The notes beneath the pieces are model-generated. The model was not told the origin of the DNA. It saw only the letters and a list, made by a program, of their open reading frames with translations, and searched no databases. From Mesostigma viride (Eukaryota; Streptophyta; Mesostigmatophyceae; Mesostigmatales; Mesostigmataceae): 64,000 nt of DNA. Where the stretch lies: contig RPFO01002168.1 in NCBI GenBank assembly GCA_009746045.1, positions 18,492-82,491 on the forward strand, written 5' to 3'. Position 1 is the stretch's first letter; each line of letters starts with the position of its first letter. The translations under genes were made by a program, and so were the position numbers. Of the stretch, positions 11,032-31,870 are shown in pieces.

Positions 11032-11373
11032 CTACTGTTTGCTAGGGCCAATGGTCAGCTGAGAGAAGGTAACTGTAACTGCTGTCCCCTCCCCCTGACT
11101 GCTGAGCGTGGGTGGCTTGGAGCATTCACGTGTGGTGTGCATCCCCTCAGGCAATGGCATGTGTTCCCTAACAAACCTATCTGCTTCTGTAATGTTGTCA
11201 AACCCTTTCCACTTAGCACTAGAGCCTAGAGACAATATCTTATCTTTAATGTGCTCCTCACAAGTCTTCCAACTGTAGAATATAGCAGGTCTACCCTTAT
11301 CCCCGTCATGAGCTACTGCATAGTAAGGAAATCCAGACTGTCCACCCTTATTTATTCTGTTACGTCGAGGCAT
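11032..11373 (-). CDS. RNase H1-type hybrid-binding domain (viroplasmin-like) protein upstream of Gag
   Basis: A 113-residue intact ORF lies between the 5' LTR and Gag. Residues about 15-75 match the N-terminal hybrid-binding domain of eukaryotic RNase H1, the fold shared with caulimovirus viroplasmin (Cauli_VI). The visible signature is YYAVAHDG, IFYSW, a Cys-Glu-Glu helix start, WKGFDNITEADRFV. In RNase H1 this domain grips RNA/DNA hybrids; here it stands alone, without a catalytic RNase H. Copy B has the same ORF at 57283-57098, frameshifted after about 45 residues. Conservation in both copies at the same place argues that it belongs to the element. I infer a role in handling reverse-transcription intermediates; that is untested. 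Confidence 0.75.
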   Translation of the reverse strand: MPRRNRINKGGQSGFPYYAVAHDGDKGRPAIFYSWKTCEEHIKDKILSLGSSAKWKGFDNITEADRFVREHMPLPEGMHTTRECSKPPTLSSQGEGTAVTVTFSQLTIGPSKQ

Positions 11374-12123
11374 GTTACATCATAGTCTGGCAGCGGCTTG
11401 CAAGCATGCAGGAGAGAAAGGGGAATCCCAGGCTACCTCTAAATGCAGTGACCTTAAACAAACGAGGAGAGAGCACGGAGTGTAGCACAGCACACGCCCC
11501 CAGCCTTCCGCGGCAAAGGGGCTATACAACAATTACACGGAGGTAAACACCGTCAACACAGTCGGCAACAGCCAGACGGTATTCACCCCCACAACAGGTA
11601 AAACAACGAATGGTCGTCATCCGCAACTTCCATTCGCACCAACGACATTCACACCCTATAGAGGCACAACGTATAACAAGAAACCCCTACGCGTGCGAAC
11701 CCGGAGAGAAAGCGAGCACGCCAGCTAGCCTTCCACAGGCATCGCTTGCAAAGAAAGAATCCTATCTAGGGGACGAACCATATTCGATGACGTTAAACCC
11801 TCCTGAGCTGGCCGCCACCCGGTGTCGTCATGAAGGCAAGCCCTGGCCGCCACTAGGTGTCGTTGAAAACAGGAGAGCTGAACGCTATCGTTTACAGCAC
11901 CTCACCACAGGACTATTGCTAGCCCCGCCGAGTATCCCAGACTGGCCGCTTGCTGGCTAGGTCGTCGTTGAATCCCTTTACGGGCTGGCCGCCGACCAGT
12001 CAGCAGTCGTTGAATTCCGGAACCTCTACCTACGTCAAACTCAGCCTTGGTATCCTAATTGGCTCACTAACCCTCTCCGCGAGAGTTAGCTAACCTTTCC
12101 AGCACATTTCCTCCGATAACCAG
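11374..12123 (-). other. 5' leader of Gypsy copy A
   Basis: Non-coding stretch between the LTR and the first ORF, conserved with 57284-58034 in copy B. No ORF of interest is seen. It presumably holds packaging signals, which I cannot point to. Confidence 0.6.
12105..12122 (-). promoter_or_regulatory. Candidate primer binding site
   Basis: On the minus strand, one base after the end of the LTR, the sequence reads TGGTTATCGGAGGAAATG. It begins with TGG, as expected for a site pairing with the CCA end of a tRNA. The same bases occur in copy B at 58016-58033. I cannot assign the tRNA. Confidence 0.5.
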
Positions 12124-12709
12124 TGTTACGTCCCAGCCCAGACACACCTAGCCTGAGCTACGTAGCGAAAGACCCTCCTTGCCGGAATTAGGAATAATTC
12201 AAGGTAGCCTAAAGTAGGTTGCGCTTCACGACGTGAGTCGTGAGATATTATCTGGCATCACGGCTTGATGCCAAGCTGATTTGTACACACTTATAATGGC
12301 TAGCAAGACCAATTACAAATGGATAATTGCCCCGGGCTCAATGTGTAGGCGTATTCGCACTTATCATTCATCAAACCAAGAGGACGAGACTCTCGTCCTC
12401 GGACTAATTCAACCTAGGTTGGTGGCGGCGCAGATACACACCAATTCCTACTGGCCAATCCAATTCACGCATTCCACGCAGGATCCGGGCCGACATCGAC
12501 CCCCAACTACAGGATCCACGCCTAGAACCATCGTCAGACCCAGAACTGGCGCGGCGCCACGGCACCGGCCCCTAAAAGGTCAGCCTAGGACCAAAATAAC
12601 TAGTCCAATTCTCACAATAGCCAATATCCATAGAACTCAGTACAACGGCCACAAGGCCTTAGTAATTTATTCCATTGTTACGTCCGACTAAAAGGGCCGG
12701 GACGTAACA
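12124..12709 (-). repeat. 5' LTR of Gypsy copy A
   Basis: The 586-bp repeat begins TGTTACGTCCC and ends GGGACGTAACA, so its two ends are mutually inverted. It matches 47039-47623 along its full length and 58035-58389 in part. The sequence contains several short perfect hairpins, described for the copy-B LTR. The inner end carries the candidate primer site, which fixes this as the 5' LTR of the minus-strand element. Confidence 0.93.
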
Positions 12710-12731
12710 CACGTCTGGACCATCGTCGTGC

Positions 12732-13864
12732 ATGCCTGCGCATCGCAGCGAGGACGACATCGAGCAGCAGCTGCACGGGCTGATCGGCATCCAGTCCGTC
12801 ATTACAGCTTTGGTTAACCGGGTGCGGCAGGAGTTGGTGGCGAGGCGGGGCGGTGCGGAGGTACCAGCCGAGGTTGTGCGTCAAGAGCTTGTGCAGATGG
12901 CAGTAGACCTGGATCGAGCACGTCGTGCTTTCGAGGGCGCAGTCGGGAGCGAGGGGATTGCAGTGGGGCCAATTCGGCAAGAGCGGCCAGCAGCGGAGCG
13001 GTTTAGGCGGGTCTCCAGGATCGGGCAATTAAGTTGAGTCCGCCATTGCAGGGCTTCAACGTGCAACGGGACTTGACAGATTTGTCGACAGCGTCAACCA
13101 GGAGTGGTTTCACGCTCCCCCGCTCAACGACATAACTCGTCCCCCAGCTGTTGTTACACAGTGGGGTTCCTTCGGCAATCACGGGCGCGTGACAACGACT
13201 TCTTTGGGTACGCCGCCGACGGGGAGGAGGTCGAGAACCTGTCCGACGAGGAGGGAGCGCAGGCGATATATAACCCGCGTGGTGTGAACGACGACAGGGT
13301 TGTACCCGGTATATTATACCAACGGTGACAACGCAGTCATACCGGGCCGGCAGCGGGTCGACGGCGAGAGCAGCAGCAGCGGTGTGCCAAGGCTCACTGA
13401 CGGCAGCGGCAGCAGCGGCAGCGGCAGCGACGGCGACAAGGAGAACCGGCGGGCGCCAGCGGGGGATTGCGGGGGTGTTGACTAATTAAGGTTGACACTT
13501 GGCAGCAGCGTCTTGGTTCAGCTGTAGTATATTGCATAATTTGTCTGCTACTTGGCCAGTTGGCTGAGTTGCATGGACCTGAACCAAGCCCCGGCAATTA
13601 AGCGAAGGGGAGTCTGACCAGCGGGGTCGTGGGCTCGACTTCGGCAACCGGTGCGGCGCAGTTATGGATGGACGAGATGGATGCGGTGGAGGGCCAGCAG
13701 GGGATCCTCATGATTCAGATGATGATCAGGGCCACGGATCGCAGGGCGCACAGAACTCGCCAGTGGCGGCTCAGGCGGCTCCCCGACGGCCAACCGTAGC
13801 AGAGGGCTACGCCGTACTCAGCCAGTTTCAGCCCATAAAGGACAATTCAATGGCAGCCACGTGA
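12732..13864 (+). other. Degenerate coding-like region, unrecognised
   Basis: After the LTR the plus strand has a run of GC-rich ORFs in different frames: 12732-13037 (101 residues, with a helical QELVARRGGAEVPAEVVRQE segment), 13104-13328, 13300-13485 and 13664-13864. Acidic, Ser/Gly-rich and Ala/Gln-rich composition continues to about 13900, where another frame reads RMLEDMTLYTEIYPGDN. This composition recalls a decayed retrotransposon Gag, but I see no zinc knuckle or other defining motif. It could also be remains of a host gene. No confident product. Confidence 0.3.
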
Positions 13865-13929
13865 CGCTGAGCGCATGCTGGAGGACATGACTCTCTACAC
13901 TGAGATCTACCCTGGCGACAACAGTGTTT

Positions 13930-14055
13930 CTGCTAAGGGGTGGGGGGGTTCCGGTAACTCCGGTAAGGGGGGGGTCCGGCCAAGGCCGCGAAGCGGCCGA
14001 GGCCGGGGGGGGTCCGGGGGGGGCGGAGCCCCCCCGGATGTTGGCGAATTTTTTT
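13930..14055. repeat. GC-rich palindromic cluster resembling algal organelle repeats
   Basis: Two strong hairpins lie close together. One is GGCCGC-GAA-GCGGCC at 13984-13998. The other, with 9-bp arms CCGGGGGGG/CCCCCCCGG, is at 14014-14037. A run of T follows. Clusters of this type populate organelle genomes of Volvox, Haematococcus and relatives. It may be a nuclear insertion of such a repeat or a nuclear family of its own. Confidence 0.6.
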
Positions 14056-14310
14056 TTAGAAAAATAAAAACCCAATAGGATTTCTTATACAGTTATATAA
14101 TTTATCCTAAACTGTGAAGCCTTGCCTTAGTGGGCTGCTTGTGCCCTGAATCCTGATTCACATAGCCTTGGCGTACGCAGGGCTCCCTAATAAAACATAC
14201 GAAAATGATAACTTAGCATGCATACAAGCATGCCTAGTCACAATAGGAGGTTACAAAACATAGTTGTCATCACTTGTAGGCTATGTAGCTCACATTAGCT
14301 CACCCATACA

Positions 14311-14673
14311 TTATTGGCGTGACCTCACACGATGCCGCCTTAGGGTTTGCATGCACCATATACACCCATAGGCCGGAGTCGAAACAACCTGCTCCGACAT
14401 GGCCTGCTCCGGAACATCACCGCCATGAATTTCGCGCTGTGGGTGCGCTGAGCCACCTGCATCGCCCTGCTCTACGGCACCCTCATCCCCATTCGTCTTA
14501 TCAGTGTCGTCCCCTTCTAACTCGTTGCCTGCCTGCGCCTGGTGTGTAACGACCGTGCCCAAAGCCCGGCGACCGCTCGTACTGCCAGCCAAGGTCAAAA
14601 CGCCACCACCTCGTGTGAAATGGTCCTTGAACTTGTAGCCCAGGGGAATCGGGGGCTCTTTCTTCTTCGTCAT
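14311..14673 (-). CDS. Hypothetical 120-residue ORF
   Basis: The ORF starts MTKKKEPPIPLGYKFKDHF and continues with a Gly/Thr segment, an acidic middle (EGDDTDKTNGDEGAVEQGD) and a Cys/Arg-rich end. I recognise no domain. It lies alone between repeat-rich stretches, with AT-rich sequence on both sides. It might be a first exon or a transposon fragment; nothing decides between these. Confidence 0.25.
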   Translation of the reverse strand: MTKKKEPPIPLGYKFKDHFTRGGGVLTLAGSTSGRRALGTVVTHQAQAGNELEGDDTDKTNGDEGAVEQGDAGGSAHPQREIHGGDVPEQAMSEQVVSTPAYGCIWCMQTLRRHRVRSRQ

Positions 14674-15539
14674 GATTCACTTCTCTAGCGCACTATCGAA
14701 ACATGTAGGATTAGAAAACACGCAAAACAAAGTCAGCTGGCTCGATTGCCGTGAACTTTATGCATCGTCTAGCGGCTCACCTTTACATCGTGTTGCGTAC
14801 CTACTGCTGCAGGCATTCTGCAGCGCATTTGTTACCCGCTCAGTCTACGCACTTGACAGACTGGAATTGCCGGCTGCCAATGCTGAGTGCTGACCCATTC
14901 GTTATAGGGTCAGATCTGCACCGCGCCACGCCTTTTGTTACTTGGGTACGGATAATCTATTTGCTCACAAATTGAAGTTGAAACTTTAGCCCCTCCTCGA
15001 TGAACAGTAGTTGTTAGCACGTCCAACAACTCAACTCAACTCAACATCAACAACAACGAGATTTGTGCTGGTCATTTCACCGGAGATTTGTGCTGGTCAA
15101 GCTCACACCGGTAATAAAAGTGGGCAACAACAACGACAACTGAAGTCGCGAGCGAGCAATGTTTGTGCAAATTCGCCTAGCCTTGACGAGCCGTTGCCCA
15201 TGATTATTTTTTTAATACTGCATCTGAGGGTCACGCACTACAATTTTAACCTCATCAGTAAGGTATCTTGTACTGTAGCTACGATAGGACCGTCGCGAGA
15301 TTCCATGCCCTGGCGCACTGGTTTTCGTCGGGCATTCAGCAGGGCTCTGCTGTGTCGGAATTTACATTCGGTGGAGGTGTTAGCATGGCAGCAATGTGCA
15401 AACTATTTGTAAGTGCCGGGAATAGTAACATATAGTAATCGAAATTGATATTTTGTAATAGTCAGTATATAAGTACCGGGTCTGTCTGACGGGGAAACCG
15501 GGGAACCCCGGCCGGCATTATTTGCTTCCCGGTCGACCA

Positions 15540-15740
15540 GGTCAGCCCGGGGATGGCTTACCGGTCGGCCGGGGGGGGGTTCCTGCTCTGAACACAGCAT
15601 ACCGGTCGGTCGGGGGGGGTTTCCTGCTTGACATATAGCATACCGGTCGGCCGGGGGGGGTTTCCTGCTTGGCATATAGCATACCGGTCGGCCGGGGGGG
15701 GCTTACCGGTCGGCCGGGGGGGCACCGGTAATTACCGGAG
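15540..15740. repeat. GC-rich tandem repeat, period about 52 bp
   Basis: The block TACCGGTCGGCCGGGGGGGG recurs five times, and three of the units also share TTCCTGCTTGNCATATAGCA. The last units are shorter and pass into ACCGGTAATTACCGG. It lies just beyond the 3' end of the Penelope-like remnant. Confidence 0.85.
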
Positions 15741-15771
15741 AATTACCGGTACCGGTGCGTTAGCAGAAAAA

Positions 15772-15800
15772 GATGTATACCAACAATGTTGGTATACATC
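15772..15800. repeat. Perfect 14-bp inverted repeat with 1-nt loop
   Basis: GATGTATACCAACA is followed by one A and then by its exact reverse complement. It lies 16 bases from the point where the Penelope-like reading frame stops. It could be an insertion scar, a terminator-like hairpin, or the tip of another element. Confidence 0.9.
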
Positions 15801-15815
15801 GCCCGCAAAACAAAT

Positions 15816-18240
15816 TTAGGTCTTATCAACAAGATAAGAGATCCAATGAACAATGTCCGCCTTCGTGATGATATAATTATATGCATCCCGCACGATAGCG
15901 GCACCTGCCGCGATCCCTGAGAGCCACGTTGCCGTGGGCTTGGTCTGAGAAACACACACGTGCAGGTGGTTGCGCCCGTGAGGCCTACATGCATACAGCC
16001 GAGTAAGGAGGCTATCTAAACGAGCTTTCAAATCGTGCAAATCTAGTGTGGTATATAGAGTGGTGAAATCATAGGTGGCTATGGGCATAGGTATACGCTT
16101 CTCTGCTGCTGTCTAATTATTATAGAACGGCTAAGGGCGGCAAGGCGTAGGCGTACTTGGGCTGGGTTTATGACGATCTGGAACTACCAGTGCATTCATA
16201 CCCGGCATTCGACAGAACCTCCACCCATATTAATGCATTGGCTTCGGGGAAAAGAGCATTCAAGGCATGCAGATGAGTTTCGATAGAGGCACCAGTGGGG
16301 CGGAATGCGACGCAGCAATGGTGCGCAAAGCAAGAGGAGTTTTGTGCAGCTTAAGAGTGAGATACAGATATGGGAACGTAGTGCTGGTGGCGCGTCGCTG
16401 TCGCTTAAGGAAGGCCCGAGCAACAATGTTTTGGCTGTGCAGAAAAGCCAGATGAGCAGCAGTGATACTGGCTGTGGATTGCGCACACTGAACATAGGTA
16501 GGGCTGGACGCCAACTCGTGTTGCAAAGTAGCAAGGTAGTCACTTCTTGCAGATAAAAGCAAAGTTGTTGGCACTCTTGTCAACACACGTGATGATAAAG
16601 TCCTGCTTGAAGTGGTCAAGACGTGCTTTTTCTGATTGGTGTTGAGCCAGGTGGTGCGGTGGACCTGCCGGAGACGGTAATCAAGCCTTGTGAGACGTGC
16701 ATTGCATTCGTGAATGACGGCACTAAACCACGGGTCCATGGCAAGGGGAGCAAGCTGGAGGTCCGTGCAAATGGCATTGCAGAATTTGCGCAGTGATGTT
16801 GAGAGCAGTGCATTCACCTCTTCGGCACACGTGTGCTGGACCCACGGCGGAAACTTGGTACCTGTGGCGAAAAGGTCTACAAGCGTGTGGCTCGGCAGGA
16901 TGCTGAGGTCAGCGGTCATGACGTGCTGTGCATGAGGTACGTGGGATTAAGGTACTTGAAATACCGTTGTTGTTGGCAGGGGCAGGGCCCTGCCAATATG
17001 GTGGTGGCAAGCTCGGTGGGCGTTGTATCGCGGCTGACCTTCCAGTTGCTGAAAACCGTTTGTCCCAAGGTGGGAGAGTAATGCCAGGCGGCAATTAATG
17101 GGAGTGCCAAAAGTGTTGCGCACCACGAGCGGCATAGCAGCCTGCACTTGAGGCAAATGCAGAATGTGGGGCAAACACAGCTCATCCATCGCAGCATGAA
17201 TGAAAGGTGAGATCAGTAAACGACGCGTACGTAGTGCATCTGCATTCCCATTGACACGGTGCCGGATGATACGTGAGAGAAGGCCACGCAAACTAGTGGC
17301 ATGGGAGCGGGGGACTTGCAGATCAGCTGGGGAGCACGACCCGACGGCAATGTGTAATCTGGTAAGCTTCTTCAAGCTGCAGGCTTCGAGATAGGACTCC
17401 TCTCGGGATGCATGAAAGTTGCCGCGTTGCATAAGCCGAGACATGTGACGTAGGCAGCCGAGACTGGTGGAGGAAAGGGAAGGAGCGGGGGACACATGTG
17501 TGGAAGGTGGAGGGGCATGGGCGACGCTGTGGGGATATGGGCGATACGGGTGGAGATTATGCTTCAGACGCCAGGCACGGATCGGAACATAAGAGGGAGG
17601 CGGGTGGCGGCAAGACCGAGCTTTGAAGCTCTTGCCTTCAATGCAAAAACCGTGGGGCGGAAATGCATGTAAAGTTTGTTTCCAAAAAGTTTCCCAATGC
17701 CCTGCGGCTTTGCGAAAAGCTGCGCCTGTAAAGGTGCCGGGAACATGTTCCAAGGGGACGACCCGCCAGTCCCACCACCCGTATTGGGCCATGGCGCCAT
17801 GTAGGGGGGTGTCGTCGTTGGCGGCAGGGCGGCCAATATGAAGGCGGCGTGCCGCCCGGACATGTTCCTGAAAACGCGTCCATGCATCCCGTTGCATCTG
17901 GCCGACGTAGATACGTTGAGGGTACCTGCGGTTGTAAATGTGGCATAAATGACGCGATGGGTGCTTTCGGGGTGTGGGCGAGTGGAGTTGGTAAGCGACA
18001 AATGCTTGCGCTGTAAGTGCCGGAGGCGACGTAGAGTATGGTCATCGATCCTTGCACAGTGATGGTTGTGGCATGTGTGTTGATGCGACAACGCGTCAGC
18101 CATTCCTTTGAGGAGAAACGATAGGGGAACTGCCAAGAAATAGCAGTGTACTTCCGGTAATCAATGCCACTTGATTGCCGTATTCTGTGGAGTGTAAGAG
18201 CGTGCCAGAAAGTCATGAGGTGTTTCATGTTGATTAATAT
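15816..18240 (-). pseudogene. Penelope-like retroelement with N-terminal GIY-YIG nuclease (Chlamys-type), truncated
   Basis: On the minus strand the first segment has a His/Cys-rich stretch (TCHNHHCARIDDH, then HLQRKH) that could be a CCHH zinc finger. Next comes a GIY-YIG endonuclease: CHIYNRRYPQRIYVGQ, an Arg-rich helix RFQEHVRAAR, and E in HWETFWKQ followed by FPPHGFCIEGKSF. After a spacer comes Penelope-type RT: FPYLYLTLKLHKTPLALRT (about 16300) and ATYDFTTLYTTL (about 16070). The frame stops at 15816 before any YxDD motif, so the catalytic core is missing. Canonical Penelope elements carry GIY-YIG at the C-terminus; an N-terminal nuclease is the permuted arrangement reported for Chlamys elements of green algae. 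At least three frame breaks make it inactive. Confidence 0.85.
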
Positions 18241-18499
18241 GCACTGAGAGCTAAGACATCAAACATAACCAGAGCGGAGCATATTGAGGTAAGTCAATAT
18301 TCAATGCGTAGCACCCGTTACGCGATAGCGGTGGTCCATGATGCATCTCCCCGGGGCAGGATGTGGCTAACAACACAGCTGAAAGGACTTGGAACATGTG
18401 TATTCCCGGTGGGCAATAGCTAGGGTTTAGCAGTGAGAGACGCTAGGGCGCCCTTCCTCCTTCTCATTGTGTATAGGGGTTGAAGTTTCCTTGCGTGAC

Positions 18500-18530
18500 G
18501 CAGTCTACGTGATAATTAATTAATTAGTGA
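18500..18530. repeat. AATT-rich LINE-tail-like motif
   Basis: GTGACGCAGT followed by TAATTAATTAATTAG resembles the blocks at 38795-38840 and 38997-39035. It is probably the decayed 3' end of a retroelement insertion. Confidence 0.4.
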
Positions 18531-18667
18531 AGGATGCCAAACAAACCTGACTTCCAGGTTGGAATAGCCCACATTTCATTAGCCCGTCGCTACGATCCAC
18601 GAAAACTGAGAAATAAAATTGTACCGTGACCAGCCCCATGTCATGCCGCATCATTCCAACTATACAT

Positions 18668-18672
18668 TTACA
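18668..18672 (-). terminator. Candidate TGTAA poly(A) signal of CFAP58
   Basis: TGTAA, the usual poly(A) signal in Chlamydomonadales, occurs on the minus strand about 146 bases after the CFAP58 stop codon. The spacing is plausible; no other support. Confidence 0.4.
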
Positions 18673-18817
18673 ATTCAACAGGCCAGGGCCTGCCAGCCTG
18701 CTTGGTATCAACTTCTGGCCGCAGCAAAACACGCTGATTGAAAAATGTTTTTAAAAATGCCTGACCAGCCTGACCCGAACTTGACATGACGAGACATCTG
18801 CACACCGCACGGTGCTC

Positions 18818-29206
<10,389 letters not shown>

Positions 29207-29641
29207 ATTGGCGACCAGAAGCCCGGGTTTCCTATCAATCCCCGGATACCAAAAAAATTAAGTAACGCTTTTACATCCCATTCGTGTTTGCTCCTTTATC
29301 CCAATGTTTTGCTGGAATTCCGCCATGCTCATTACCACCACGATTTTCAGGGGTCGGAACCTTGGCCTAGTCATTTGCCACGGTGAATGGTGATGTCTCC
29401 TAAAATAAGCGTGTAAAGTTTTACGTCGTGGTAAACCTGCATGCTGGCGCGGCGCTACAAGTCCCAGTAGGTAGCTAATTCGGATTCCGGTCAGTGTACG
29501 CAGTCACAATACGATTGCGCTTTTGCGACACCGTACGTTACGTGTAGTCGTACATGCAGTGTAGATGCAATTGAAAGCATGGGCGATAGACCGGTCTACC
29601 ATCGTAGACTGGGTCTCGAAAATCAAGTTCGATTTTTATTT

Positions 29642-29778
29642 GAGCTTTTGACAGATCTGTAAAGTTATTAGGGCCCGAAAAATACAGATGGCTAGGCGTA
29701 TATACAGATCTGTTTTTTAATTACAGATCTGTACGTTAACTCCGACGTAATGCCCTTACGTCTTCGGGGGTCGAGGTG
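29642..29778 (+). repeat. Left terminal inverted repeat of 3.4-kb element
   Basis: It reads inward from GAGCTTTTGACAGATCTGTA to TTCGGGGGTCGAGGTG and pairs with 32905-33039. Confidence 0.85.
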
Positions 29779-31149
29779 GGCCATGCATGCGGCTAGTGGT
29801 ACAAATACCAGTAAATTCAAGTTCTTGGTAAATTAGCTAAAATTTAGTCAGCCATGGTTAAGTAAGCTAATGGAATTTGAAGGCACGGTAAAACCAGTAC
29901 TGAAAAGCTATCAGCCCAGTTCTCTCGCGTGTAGATTGTTTGCTTTCTCGACATTTTGTTCGGACGCGTAGTGCATTATCACGGGAAGCATAACGATTGG
30001 TAGCCAACGATGTCGACGTACGTGAAGCCTCTGCTCTATGACGGGAAGGCATCTGGCGTTGCTGCAACTGGAATCAGGCCAGTGCCATGTTCGGCACCGT
30101 GCACGCGGAAATAAGGCGCCGTCACGTTAGATAGCACTGCTGAGGACGAGCTGCGCCTGCCTGCCCATATTTACCGAGTTTGTCTCGCATCGCACTGCAT
30201 TATTGCTGGCCAGACTTTGCTGCCTTTATGCCCGACAGACTGGTTCACGAACCGTTTTAATTTGCTGCGTGCGTGGCTCCTGCCCTTCCATGGCAATGGT
30301 TGCAATTTCGCACGTTTTCGACGTGATTGTTGGCACATACTACATAGCCATGCACATGACATACTGCATGAAGGTCGCAAAGTTAGGTATAGTTTCTGTT
30401 TGCAAAGTTCCTGAGTTCTTGCTTCACACACGGTTCCTTGAAATGAAGGCCCTGGCTGAAGCTCGTTGCTTGCCAAAGCCTTCTTGTGTCGAAGAGCAGC
30501 GGTTCTCAGTGGGCACATGAAAGAGACGTTGCCAGGCATTGTAAGATTTCCAAGCACACGGTTGTCCTGTAACCATGCAATTCATTCCATTTGCGTTATG
30601 AATCTGGCAGCTTGTGAGCCTGCAACCATTAATTGCAGTTTGGCACATGTTACAAGAAGTAGGCTCCTTGAATTTAGGCTCCTTTCTCGCTTATTTTTGC
30701 TGATGCTATAGGCAACATTGGACTTTACACTAACTTGAGTCCCACCCGCATCCAAGACCCCCAATCATCCATCCACTCCGTCCCTACCCACCCAATTATA
30801 CCACCGTCTTCCCGCCCACTCTTCAACTAATCAGCCCAACGCCCCAGCCCAAGACACAGGCAAATGCCCATGTAGCCACCCATGTGCGCGTGCCTAGAGA
30901 CACTCAACTAGCTAGGCTGCATATACGTGCCATGGGAGCATAATAGGTGCATGGGCGCAGGTGTACATGCAGGCCCGCAGGCATGCACACAAGCAGGCAG
31001 GCAGGCAGGTTGACAGATGGGTGGGCAGATAGGCGGGTGGCAGACTTGCAGGCGGGCAGGCGGGAGGATATATCGATGGGCAGAACGTTGGGTGGACAGG
31101 CGAGTAAGAAGGTCGTTGGGTCCAAGCAACCCGTTTATTGGTGATGGAT

Positions 31150-31870
31150 TGATGTGTGTGGCGCATGTGTGCAAGTCTGCCTGTGTTTGTGTGCGTTTGT
31201 ATGCATGTGCACGTGTGCTCGTGGGTGTGTGCACATGTGTGTGCATGTGTTAGCGGGCATGTGCGCACGTGGGTGTGTGCATGTGTGTGATATAATTGTG
31301 TGCATACATGTGTATGTCACAGTGTGCATGTGTGTATGTGTGCAGTGCGTGTGTGCGTGTGTGCGTTTGTGCGTGTGTGCGTGTGTGCGTGTGTGCGTGT
31401 GTTCGTGTGTGCGTGTGTGCGTGTGTGCGTGTGTGCGTTTGTGCGTGTGTGCGTGTGTGCGTGTGTGCGTGTGTGCGTGTGTGCGTGTGTGCGTGTGTGC
31501 GTGTGTGCGTGTGTGCGTGTGTGCGTGTGTGCGTGTGCGCGTGTGCGCGTGTGCGCGTGTGCGCGTGTGCGCGTGTGCGCGTGTGCGCGTGTGCGCGTGT
31601 GCGCGTGTGCGCGTGTGCGCGTGTGCGCGTGTGCGCGTGTGCGCGTGTGCGCGTGTGTGCGTGTGTGCGTGTGTGCGTGTGTGCGTGTGTGCGTGTGTGC
31701 GTGTGTGCGTGTGTGCATGTGTGCATGTGTGCATGTGTGCGTGTGTGCATGTGTGTATGTGTGCATGTGCGCGTGTGTGCATGTGTGTATGTGTGCATGT
31801 GTGTATGCGTGCGTGTGTGCATGTGTGTGTGAACATTTATGTGCATGTGTATGTATGTGGGCGTGTGTGT
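31150..31870. repeat. Long TGTGTGCG/TGTGCGCG alternating tract
   Basis: Some 700 bases of alternating purine-pyrimidine sequence. The centre (about 31535-31650) is TGTGCGCG repeats and both flanks are TGTGTGCG repeats, fading to TGTGTGCA at the right end. Such DNA readily adopts Z form. The Cys/Val and His/Thr ORFs here are artefacts. Confidence 0.97.

Larger units (their letters stand above)
1..12709 (-). mobile_element. Ty3/Gypsy chromovirus LTR retrotransposon, copy A (3' end outside window)
   Basis: On the minus strand the order is 5' LTR (12124-12709), leader with a small hybrid-binding-domain ORF (11032-11373), Gag with polyglutamine and a CCHC knuckle, aspartic protease, reverse transcriptase, RNase H, integrase, a chromodomain-like tail, then an extra ORF running out of the window. 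The RT-RH-IN order defines Ty3/Gypsy, and the domain after integrase marks a chromovirus. Alignment with copy B at 47039-58389 shows that copy A carries two later insertions (2664-4434 in the integrase C-terminal region, 6842-7488 inside RT) and several small indels, so it is dead. The 3' LTR must lie before base 1. Confidence in class is high; the exact family name is not known to me. Confidence 0.93.

Noticed and set aside
15240-15270. CTGATGA motif on the minus strand near the Penelope remnant, considered as a hammerhead ribozyme core
   Set aside because: No GAAA partner or closing stems follow at the right distance.
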